A DNA stretch of 64,000 bases from the NCBI RefSeq assembly GCF_015477765.1, contig NZ_JADLQQ010000001.1:744001-808000 (forward strand), read 5' to 3'. Positions 57,324 to 64,000 of the stretch are shown here, piece by piece. Position 1 is the stretch's first letter. Each line of letters begins with the position of its first letter. The DNA comes from Nocardia transvalensis. Its GTDB lineage: Bacteria; Actinomycetota; Actinomycetes; Mycobacteriales; Mycobacteriaceae. The position numbers and the translations under genes were made by a program. The notes under the pieces are model-generated. The model worked only from the letters and a program-made list of their open reading frames with translations. It did no database searches and was not told the origin of the DNA.

Positions 57324-58723
57324 CTTCTCCGCTGGAGGGCAACCATCCCCTCCGGGCGGAGCGCGCCCCGATGCGCGGGCTGTAATACCCGATCGGACAA
57401 TTCGCCCAGGCAGCTGAGGTTCGGAAAGCCCGGCCCCTGGGCGAGCGCGGCCATATTGGGCAGGTAGAGCTTGGCGCCCAGGCCGGTCACGGACAGGTCG
57501 TAGGCGATGGCCGATTCCAGGCGAGCCTGGGTCAGAGGGCCGCCGACGGCCAGCTCCAGCAAATCTGCGGCGTCGGAATCGAACAGCTCCATGAACCACA
57601 GCGGCTGGCCGCCGGTGGCATCGACGACCAGATCGAAGGTGTGCACCTGGTCGCCCGCCGAGCCGCCGTTCCCCCAGTTCCCCGCCGCGCCGCCTCCCCG
57701 GTTCCCCGCCGCGCCCCAGATCCCCGCGCCGGCTCCTCGACTCCCCGCAGCGCTCTTGGCTGCGGGGACATTGCGCAGCGTGAGCGCCACCGCGTCGCCG
57801 TGTTCGGCCACCCTGATCACGCGGCCGCGCAGATGGTGAACCCGGTTGTCACTCATCAGGCTTTCCTGCACGCGCACCGAGAACACCCCGCGGTCGGCGC
57901 GGCGGATGACCTCGCGGCGCTCGTCCATGCTGAGTCCGGCCCAGGTGGTGGGGTCGCTGAACAGCGCGTTCTCGAAATAGCTTTCGCCGCGGGTGTAGAT
58001 GGTGGCGTTGGGCGAGATCACCGAGACCGTGAGTACGTCGTGGCGGACCAGTTCATCCATTGCCGAGCCCGCGGTCTCGCCGCCGCCGATCACGGCCGCG
58101 CGCGACGACGGCGGCAGTCCCCGCCTGCCCGCGAGATCCCAGAAGTCGGCGATACTCAGCACTTTCGGGTGGTCGGCGAGGGCGCGGCGGCTGTTGCCGG
58201 GCCCGGTGATCATCAGCCGGTCGGCATCGATCTCGATCGTCGTGCCGCTGGGCTCGGCCACCGAGACCAGCCACCCGTCGGCGGCCGGCGAGATCCGGCG
58301 CACGGTGCCGAGCACCACCTCCGCGCCGGACTTGACCGCCACCCACTGCAAATATTTGGCCCAGACGTGATGCTGCGGACTCGGGCGGCCCCGGTCGACC
58401 CATTCGGCGTAGCTGCCGTTCTCGACCAGGAACGAGGGCCAGCTGTAGGCCATCATCGCCGCATCGATCTCGCGGTTGCGGCCGCGGGCCCAGGTGGAGC
58501 GGTAGGGGAAACCCACATCCTTCTCGGGGCTGGTGCCGAGCCGGTGCTGCCCGTCGGTCCAGCCGCCAGTGGGCAGCCAGTTGCCGCCGACCGCATGGCT
58601 TTCCACGATCACCACGCGCGGTGCCGGAAATCCCAGTTCCCGCAGTACTTGCGCCTTCGCCGCGACAGCCATGGCCTTCGGCCCGGCACCCACAACGAGA
58701 AGTGTGTCCACGGGTACTCCCAT
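57320..58723 (-). CDS. nbtG: L-lysine N6-monooxygenase of siderophore synthesis (NbtG type)
   Basis: The 467-residue flavoprotein has an N-terminal FAD site (LLVVGAGPKAMAVAAKA), the substrate-pocket text GGNWLPTGGWTDGQHRLGTSPEKDVGFPY, and a second nucleotide site around VIGGGETAGSAMDEL. It hydroxylates the epsilon amino group of lysine with NADPH and oxygen, as MbtG does. A Gly/Ala/Asn-rich insert of about 35 residues, encoded at about 57640-57760, lies between ALTLRNVPAAKSA and VHTFDLVVDATGG. The gene starts at an ATG at 58723 with an iron box upstream. Confidence 0.9.
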   Translation of the reverse strand: MGVPVDTLLVVGAGPKAMAVAAKAQVLRELGFPAPRVVIVESHAVGGNWLPTGGWTDGQHRLGTSPEKDVGFPYRSTWARGRNREIDAAMMAYSWPSFLVENGSYAEWVDRGRPSPQHHVWAKYLQWVAVKSGAEVVLGTVRRISPAADGWLVSVAEPSGTTIEIDADRLMITGPGNSRRALADHPKVLSIADFWDLAGRRGLPPSSRAAVIGGGETAGSAMDELVRHDVLTVSVISPNATIYTRGESYFENALFSDPTTWAGLSMDERREVIRRADRGVFSVRVQESLMSDNRVHHLRGRVIRVAEHGDAVALTLRNVPAAKSAAGSRGAGAGIWGAAGNRGGGAAGNWGNGGSAGDQVHTFDLVVDATGGQPLWFMELFDSDAADLLELAVGGPLTQARLESAIAYDLSVTGLGAKLYLPNMAALAQGPGFPNLSCLGELSDRVLQPAHRGALRPEGMVALQRRR

Positions 58724-58761
58724 CTGTGATTCCAGCCACCGCTCAGTTAGCGTTGCCTACG

Positions 58762-58780
58762 TTTGCATAGGCTTACCTTA
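58762..58780. promoter_or_regulatory. Probable iron box between nbtG and the Mtb12-like gene
   Basis: TTTGCATAGGCTTACCTTA agrees with 14 of 19 positions of the IdeR consensus by eye. It lies in the 135-bp gap between two divergent genes. A weaker similar sequence (TTAGCGTTGCCTA) lies just left of it. Confidence 0.6.
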
Positions 58781-58858
58781 TATTGCTATACGGGGCCAGC
58801 TGATGGATATCTCGTCCCGGGTGGTCCTCACCACGCCCCCGAAGAAATGGATATAGCA

Positions 58859-59329
58859 ATGACGATGAACAAGTCCCGTACCGCGTTAGCGGTGTTCTCC
58901 ATGGCCGCAGCGCTTTTCACCGGCACGGTCGCCGCCTCGGCACCGGCCCTGGCCGCACCGATCATGGCTCCCGTGCACGCCGCGGCGCCCGGCCTGGGTG
59001 AGCTGACGACCAAACTGCAGCTGGCCCTGGACACCAGCGCTCCCCGCGCCCAGCGCGCGAACGAGCTCGAGGCGGGCGAGGCCGGTCTGCCGCTGGTCGA
59101 TCAGGTCGGCACCGTGATGGCCGCGGCCCCGCCGAGCTTCCGCTGGGAGCTGCAGGGCCCGGTGAACGTGGACGGCGACCTGCTGACCGCCGGCCTGCAG
59201 ACCTCCATCGACGGCTACGAGCCCTGGCACTTCCAGCTGTCCTGGAAGCAGATCGACGGCACCTGGAAGCTGACCCGCGAGGCCGAGTGCACCGTCGCCA
59301 GCATCGCCGTCCTCCCCTGCAACCTGTAA
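58859..59329 (+). CDS. Secreted low-molecular-weight antigen Mtb12-like protein
   Basis: The 156-residue protein has a signal peptide (NKSRTALAVFSMAAALFTGTVAA...APALA). A compact NTF2-like domain follows with LTTKLQLALDTSAPRAQRANELEAG and the end WKLTREAECTVASIAVLPCNL, including two cysteines that may pair. This resembles the C-terminal domain of mycobacterial Mtb12/CFP-2. The exact role is unknown. ATG 58859 is chosen; ATGs at 58847 and 58865 are possible. It is divergent from nbtG and shares its iron-box region. Confidence 0.8.
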   Translation: MTMNKSRTALAVFSMAAALFTGTVAASAPALAAPIMAPVHAAAPGLGELTTKLQLALDTSAPRAQRANELEAGEAGLPLVDQVGTVMAAAPPSFRWELQGPVNVDGDLLTAGLQTSIDGYEPWHFQLSWKQIDGTWKLTREAECTVASIAVLPCNL

Positions 59330-59377
59330 AGGGCGCTTTCCAAATTCGGCGGAGATCTCACAAGGCTCGTCTCGAAT

Positions 59378-59411
59378 CCCCGCACCCGGCCCGCCAGGGC
59401 CGGGTGCGGGG
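59378..59411. terminator. Perfect 15-bp hairpin after the Mtb12-like gene
   Basis: CCCCGCACCCGGCCC and its exact complement flank a 4-nt loop, 49 bp after the stop. There is no T-run. It is a likely actinobacterial-type terminator. Confidence 0.7.
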
Positions 59412-59491
59412 CATCCACATCCGCAGCGGAATGGTTTCAGCGGAATTCGTGTTACCGCTCAGGGAATCCACAGCACCGCGAGGAGACAGCC

Positions 59492-59947
59492 ATGACCACC
59501 ACGCAGGCCCGCCCCGCCGGAGATCCCGTCGTCGACACCTCCACCGAGTTCGGCGCACACGTCGCCGAACGACTGCAGCGCGAACACATCGCCTGGCTCA
59601 CCACCGTCGGTCGCAGCGGCGGCACTCCGCAGCCGAATCCGGTGTGGTTCCTCTGGCGCGACGGCGAATTCCTCCTCTTCAGCAAGCCCAACCAGGCCAA
59701 GCTCCGCAATATCGAGGCCAACCCTCGAGTCTCGTTGAACCTCAATAGCTCCGAGAGCGGCGGCGAGATCGCGATCCTCACCGGATCGGCCCGCATCGAC
59801 TCCGACGGCGCGACCGAGGACGAGATCGCCGATTTCACGACGAAATACCGAGAGCCGATGGTGCCCCTCGGCTACACCGCCGAACAGTTCTACGCGGACT
59901 ACTCGGTCTTGGTCCGGATCACCCCGGACCGCCTGCGCGGATTCTGA
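59492..59947 (+). CDS. PPOX-class, probably F420-dependent, oxidoreductase
   Basis: The 151-residue protein has the split-barrel flavin/deazaflavin fold. It contains AWLTTVGRSGGTPQPNPVWFLWRDGEFLLFS, followed by KLRNIEANPRVSLNL, the signature of the actinobacterial F420-binding PPOX subgroup (TIGR03667-type). The substrate is unknown. GGAGA precedes the ATG. It stands between a terminator and a pseudouridine synthase gene. Confidence 0.88.
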   Translation: MTTTQARPAGDPVVDTSTEFGAHVAERLQREHIAWLTTVGRSGGTPQPNPVWFLWRDGEFLLFSKPNQAKLRNIEANPRVSLNLNSSESGGEIAILTGSARIDSDGATEDEIADFTTKYREPMVPLGYTAEQFYADYSVLVRITPDRLRGF

Positions 59948-59992
59948 CCTCGGGATTTCGACCGCGCTATCGGGCAGCTACTGTCGTGATCG

Positions 59993-60928
59993 ATGAGACG
60001 TAGGCAGCAGCCGCCGCTGGGGAAGCGGCACGGACTGGACCCGGCGCGGCTCCGGCTCCCGGAGGACGGCGGCTGGGCAACCATCCGCGACCATCTCGTG
60101 GAGCGGTTGCCGCGCGTGCCGGTCGAACGGATCGACCAGTTGCTGGTCGAGGGCGGGATCGTCGATCTCGATGGGCCGATCGCCCCGGACGCACCCTATG
60201 TGCCGGGCGGGGCGGTGTGGTTCCATCGGGATCTGCCGACCGAGACCGAGGTGCCCTTCGATCTCACGATCGTGCATCGCGACGACGATCTGCTCGTCGT
60301 CGACAAGCCGCACTTCCTGTCCACCATTCCGCGCGGGCAGCACATTCTGCAGACCGCCCTGGTACGGCTGCGCCGCGAGCTGGACCTGCCGGATCTGGTA
60401 CCGGCACATCGTCTGGACCGGGCCACCGCGGGGTTGGTGCTGTTCATCGCCAACCCCGCCCGCCGCGGCGCCTATCAGACGATGTTCCACAAGCGGCGGG
60501 TCTACAAGGAGTACGAGGCGATCGCCCGCTACGATCCGCAACTCGAGCTGCCCCGCACGGTCCGCAGCCGAATCATCAAGGAGCGCCACATCCTTCGCGC
60601 CTTCGAGGTGGACGGTGAACCGAATGCCGAGACCCGGGTGGAGCTGCTGGAACACCGCGACGGTCTCGGCCGATACCGCCTGATCCCGCACACCGGCCGC
60701 ACCCACCAGCTCCGCCTGCACATGAACGGCCTCGGTATCCCGATCCTCGGCGACGACTTCTACCCCGAACTCACCGACCGTCCCGTCGACGATTTCACCC
60801 GCCCCCTCCAATTACTCGCCGCCACACTGGAATTCACCGACCCGATCACCCGGGAACCACGCCGCTTCCGAACCACCCGCACCCTGCAGGCATGGACGGA
60901 TCCCGACGGCTGGGTGAGCCACGTATGA
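59993..60928 (+). CDS. RluA-type RNA pseudouridine synthase
   Basis: The 311-residue protein has the RluA catalytic motif HRLDRATAGLVLF with the active Asp. It also has VDKPHFLSTIPRG and HTGRTHQLRLHMNGLGIPILGDDFY. A short S4-like N-terminal part (VERIDQLLVEGGIV) may help RNA binding. It isomerises uridine in rRNA or tRNA; the exact site cannot be read from sequence. It converges on the MMPL gene across a shared hairpin. Confidence 0.9.
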   Translation: MRRRQQPPLGKRHGLDPARLRLPEDGGWATIRDHLVERLPRVPVERIDQLLVEGGIVDLDGPIAPDAPYVPGGAVWFHRDLPTETEVPFDLTIVHRDDDLLVVDKPHFLSTIPRGQHILQTALVRLRRELDLPDLVPAHRLDRATAGLVLFIANPARRGAYQTMFHKRRVYKEYEAIARYDPQLELPRTVRSRIIKERHILRAFEVDGEPNAETRVELLEHRDGLGRYRLIPHTGRTHQLRLHMNGLGIPILGDDFYPELTDRPVDDFTRPLQLLAATLEFTDPITREPRRFRTTRTLQAWTDPDGWVSHV

Positions 60929-60961
60929 CGATGCGGGCCGCCGCATGGACGGCCCGCATCG
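60929..60961. terminator. Bidirectional terminator hairpin between the RluA-type and MMPL genes
   Basis: CGATGCGGGCCG and its exact complement flank a 9-nt loop directly after the pseudouridine synthase stop; CTTTC follows on the plus strand. It serves two convergent genes. Confidence 0.75.
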
Positions 60962-60969
60962 CTTTCCCC

Positions 60970-63105
60970 CTATCGGACGCCGGTGGCCGATCGGGTGGCT
61001 TCACTCGGCTCCGGCTCGCGTACGGCGTCACCGTGTCCGGGCCACCATGCGCGGTGGCCGATCAGTGCCGTGAGCGCCGGGGTGAAGAACATCGCCATGA
61101 CGAAGGCCGCGATGGCGATGCCGACCGAGATGGCGAAACCCATCTCCGACAGCACGGTGTTGCCCGCCAGCATCATCGAGGCGAAGGTGCCGGCCAGGAT
61201 GACACCCGCTGCGGCGATGGCCGGCCCGGTGTGCCGAACCGCTTGCGCCGCCGCTTGTTTCGGCTCGAGACCCGTGCGGGCCTCCTCACGCAGCCGAGCG
61301 ATCATGAGGATGTTGTAGTCGGTGCCGAGCGCGACCACGAACAGGTACATGATGATCGGCAACGTGAAGATCAAACCGGATTCGCCCTGCACGTGCTGGA
61401 ACACCAGGACCGCCGACCCCAGGGTGGCCGCGAATCCGAGGAAGACCGAGGCCATCAGGTACCACGGCGCGACCAGGCTGCGCAGCAACAGGGCCAGCAC
61501 GATCATGATCGCGATGGCCGCCACCGGGAACACGATCGTGTAGTCGTGATTCATCGCGTCCTGGAAGTCGACGAATACCGACGTCATACCGCCCACCGCC
61601 GCCGTGGTGCCGGGCGGTGCGGCACCATGTGCGGCATCGCGCAGCGGCCCTCGCACGGTGTCGATCGCGGCGTCCGACTCCGGCGCCGAGGCCAGCGTCA
61701 CCTTGAAGTCGGCCACCGTCTTGTCCTGGGACAGGACGGGCGGTGCGACCTGGCCCACGCCCGGCACCTGCAGCGCCGTGCGGTATGCGGCCAGCTGCTC
61801 ATCGGTCAATGCACCCGCCGACTGCAGCAGCACATCCGACGGCTGGGTGACACCGGCGGGCATGCCCTTGAGCAATTCCTTGCTGTACACCACCGATTCC
61901 GAGGCGTTCGAGGTGGATCCGGAGGTGAGGTCGAAGGTCGGATTGAAGCCGAAGGCGAAGGCGCCCAAGGCGATCAACACACCGCCGGAGACCACCGCGA
62001 AGGCGCCGGGCCGCCGCCCGAGCGCCTCCCCCGTGGCGGCGAAACGCGCCCCTTTCGGTTCGCTCCGCCATGCCTTCGACGGCCAGAACACCTTGGTGCC
62101 CAACAGCGATACCACGGCGGGCACCAGGGTGAGCCCGGCCGCCAACGCCACCGCGACGGAGATCGCCAACGCGGGTCCCATCGACCGGAACATGCCGAGG
62201 GTGGACAGGACGAGCGCCATGAATGCGATGATCACCGCGCCCGCCGCGGACGTGATGGCCTCGCCGACCCGGGTGACGGCGCTGACCATCGCGGCCTTGG
62301 GATCCTCACCGGCCCGCAGGCGTTCGCGGTAGCGGAACATGAGGAACAGGATGTAGTCGGTGCCGACGCCGTAGAGGACGACGACCAGGATCGAACTGAT
62401 CGAACTGTCCACCTTCAGGTCGAAAGCCTTACTCACCCAGGCGATCAGCCCGTTGACCACGCCGCCGACACCGCCGAGGACCACAATCGGCAGCAGTGCG
62501 GTCACGGGACTGCGGAAGATGATCAGCAACAGCACCAGAATCAGGACCACCGTGGCGACGCCGATGATCGCCAGCCCCTTGGTCGCCGACTCCTGTGCGT
62601 CCAGGTTCTGGGCGGCCTGACCCGTGACACCCGCCTTCAGATCGGTGTTCTCCACCGTCGGTTTCAGCGCCTCACGCAACTCCGCGACCGCATCGCTCTG
62701 GCGGGTGTCGGTGGCGCCGGTGGGCTTGGTCATCTGCACAGCGGCGATCTGGACCAGACGATTGTCCGACGGTGGGGCCGCCTGAATACCGGTGACGTCC
62801 TCGATACCGGCGGCACCGAGCTGCTCGGTGATCGATCCGACCTTCGCCACATCGGCATCGGTCAGCGCCGCCCCGTCGTCGCGCGCGAAGACGAGGATGG
62901 CCGCCGGTGCGGAATGTTCGGGAAACGCCTTCTCCTGCAACCGCATTGCCTGGATCGATTCGTAATGCGAAGGCAGGAAATCGGATTGGTCGGTCGTCGA
63001 GGTCAACTTCGGCGCCGTCACCATCACGGCGACGATGACCAGTGCCCAGAGGCCGATCGTCTGCCAGGGATGACGGACGACCAGACGGCCCAGCCGTGCG
63101 AACAT
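60970..63105 (-). CDS. MMPL family RND transporter
   Basis: The 711-residue membrane protein has two repeats, each with an extracytoplasmic loop and several transmembrane segments. The GTDY motifs in YGVGTDYILFLMFRYRERL and VALGTDYNILMIARLREE mark the proton-relay helices of MMPL/RND exporters. It starts MFARLGRLVVRHPW. Related proteins export lipids or drugs across the inner membrane of mycolate bacteria. It is immediately downstream of an EXLDI-protein gene on the same strand. Confidence 0.92.
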   Translation of the reverse strand: MFARLGRLVVRHPWQTIGLWALVIVAVMVTAPKLTSTTDQSDFLPSHYESIQAMRLQEKAFPEHSAPAAILVFARDDGAALTDADVAKVGSITEQLGAAGIEDVTGIQAAPPSDNRLVQIAAVQMTKPTGATDTRQSDAVAELREALKPTVENTDLKAGVTGQAAQNLDAQESATKGLAIIGVATVVLILVLLLIIFRSPVTALLPIVVLGGVGGVVNGLIAWVSKAFDLKVDSSISSILVVVLYGVGTDYILFLMFRYRERLRAGEDPKAAMVSAVTRVGEAITSAAGAVIIAFMALVLSTLGMFRSMGPALAISVAVALAAGLTLVPAVVSLLGTKVFWPSKAWRSEPKGARFAATGEALGRRPGAFAVVSGGVLIALGAFAFGFNPTFDLTSGSTSNASESVVYSKELLKGMPAGVTQPSDVLLQSAGALTDEQLAAYRTALQVPGVGQVAPPVLSQDKTVADFKVTLASAPESDAAIDTVRGPLRDAAHGAAPPGTTAAVGGMTSVFVDFQDAMNHDYTIVFPVAAIAIMIVLALLLRSLVAPWYLMASVFLGFAATLGSAVLVFQHVQGESGLIFTLPIIMYLFVVALGTDYNILMIARLREEARTGLEPKQAAAQAVRHTGPAIAAAGVILAGTFASMMLAGNTVLSEMGFAISVGIAIAAFVMAMFFTPALTALIGHRAWWPGHGDAVREPEPSEATRSATGVR

Positions 63106-63131
63106 GAACGGTCCCTCCTCCAGGGCCAGGC

Positions 63132-63578
63132 TCAGATGTCGAGATCTTCGGTCCGCGCGGGTTCCACCGCGGCGACGACACGGCGGTACAGCTTGCTCGA
63201 AAGCTGTTCGCGCAGTTCATCTGTCGAGTCGACGATGTCGACGGTGTAATCCCCCCATTCCGGCTCCTCGAGACCGAAGCCCAGCATGCTCCGCCAATTC
63301 TTCCAGTCCGACTTCAACTCCGCCATCCAATTCGTGCGGTTGGGGAATTCGGACCAGTCGCTTTGCAGCCGCTGCACGACGAATTTGCCCTTGCGACTGC
63401 GATAGACCTTGGTCACCTCGATCCCGGTCTTCGAGTACTCCTTCGTCTCGGCCAGAAAGCGTCCGACGAATCGCTTGGCGCGCAGACCACCAGGGCCGTC
63501 CTTCACGATGATCTCGTCGAATTCCTCTTCCGCGCCGACGGCGGCGAGCACGTCCGGCTGCTGCGGGTCGTTGGTCAT
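63132..63578 (-). CDS. EXLDI protein
   Basis: The 148-residue protein ends EDLDI, the C-terminal motif for which the EXLDI family is named. It has FDEIIVKDGPGGLRAKRFVGRFLAETKEYSKTG and VYRSRKGKFVVQRLQSDWSEF. Family function is unknown. It lies 26 bp upstream of the MMPL transporter gene and probably forms an operon with it. Confidence 0.85.
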   Translation of the reverse strand: MTNDPQQPDVLAAVGAEEEFDEIIVKDGPGGLRAKRFVGRFLAETKEYSKTGIEVTKVYRSRKGKFVVQRLQSDWSEFPNRTNWMAELKSDWKNWRSMLGFGLEEPEWGDYTVDIVDSTDELREQLSSKLYRRVVAAVEPARTEDLDI

Positions 63579-63724
63579 GATGTCTCCCGTTCATGCATAA
63601 CTGCGCAGGTGCGCATTCGTTGATCGATGGCGCCCGTCGATCCCCCGTGGCTTCGGGACGCGGTGTCTGCCCGCGACGTTGAGGGCCACCCCACGCTGGG
63701 TATCCACCTGATCCCGATTGCACT

Positions 63725-63745
63725 ATACGTAGATGTATACATATA
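63725..63745. promoter_or_regulatory. Candidate operator/promoter palindrome upstream of the EXLDI gene
   Basis: ATGTATACAT (63733-63742) is a perfect palindrome, and TATAC-GTAGAT-GTATA (63725-63739) overlaps it. The AT-rich block stands out in the 236-bp gap between divergent genes. It could be a regulator site or -10 region. Nothing else was seen in the gap. Confidence 0.45.
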
Positions 63746-63814
63746 GGGCAAGGTCCAGTTTGGGCGGTGGCTCCCGGCCGACGCGGAGCGAGGAATGAAC
63801 GTAGACTGGCCGCG

Positions 63815-64000
63815 ATGTCTCGAACCGATAACGACGTCGCGCTGTCGCCGACGCCGCCGGGCCCAGCCCGCCGGTTGCACACCTACGTCGATGTGGCCGT
63901 CGTTGTCGTCGTACTGGCCTGCACAAATCTGATCGCCCACTTCACCTCGGCATGGGCGAATATCGCGACGGTTCCGGCGGCCGCGCTGATCCTGGTCGCG
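63815..64000 (+). CDS. Membrane protein, probably CPBP-family intramembrane protease, 5' part only
   Basis: The first 62 codons lie in the window. A short Pro-rich cytoplasmic start is followed by a hydrophobic segment (VDVAVVVVVLACTNLIAHF) and a second one beginning at TVPAAALILVA. The text resembles the N-terminus of actinobacterial CPBP intramembrane metalloproteases. The catalytic EExxR and H motifs would lie beyond the window edge, so the family is tentative. Confidence 0.6.
   Translation, partial: MSRTDNDVALSPTPPGPARRLHTYVDVAVVVVVLACTNLIAHFTSAWANIATVPAAALILVA

Overview
The window is high-GC actinobacterial DNA. A nocobactin/mycobactin-type siderophore cluster, PknG, ESX (type VII) WXG100 substrates, an Mtb12-like antigen, F420-type PPOX enzymes and IdeR-like iron boxes together point to the mycolic-acid actinomycetes, most probably Nocardia. 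This is inferred from gene content; no 16S gene is present.

Layout. (1) 1-13.3 kb: two paralogous type VII secretion loci. Each has a small WXG100 protein, a large CpnT-like protein with a low-complexity tail and a YbaB/EspL-like protein. They lie either side of dtd, a MerR regulator with an asparagine-type permease, and pknG. A 74-bp tandem repeat array lies at 13.0-13.26 kb. (2) 13.3-29.3 kb, minus strand: the spc ribosomal protein operon, split in two. rplN-rplX-rplE-rpsN (29.07-27.63 kb) end in a strong hairpin. rpsH-rplF-rplR-rpsE-rpmD-rplO-secY-adk-map (18.74-13.3 kb) have their own promoter. (3) The roughly 8.9 kb between rpsN and rpsH holds a TetR/NmrA-like pair with two palindromic operators, a P450/XRE-regulator pair, and two parallel WXG100-WXG100-toxin-immunity modules. 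One module is intact. The other carries frameshifts and a stop, and ends beside a truncated second copy of rplE. This looks like a toxin-exchange site inside a ribosomal protein operon.

(4) 29.4-36.8 kb: an M13 metallopeptidase lipoprotein, an acyl-CoA synthetase, and a glycosyltransferase/debranching-enzyme operon headed by a perfect CIRCE (HrcA) element. (5) 36.8-58.8 kb: iron acquisition. An IdeR box and a siderophore-binding lipoprotein come first, then a DrrABC-like transporter, two NRPSs, a split PKS (AT-KR-ACP and KS), a thioesterase, a formyltransferase and a lysine N-oxygenase. The order and domains match the nbt (nocobactin) cluster. Salicylate synthesis and loading and the cyclisation NRPS are not here; in N. 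farcinica the nbt genes are known to be split over two loci. (6) 58.8-64 kb: Mtb12-like secreted protein, PPOX enzyme, RluA-type pseudouridine synthase, MMPL transporter, EXLDI protein and the start of a CPBP-type membrane protein.

No tRNA, rRNA, insertion sequence or CRISPR array was recognised. Motif matches were made by eye; no database search was run.
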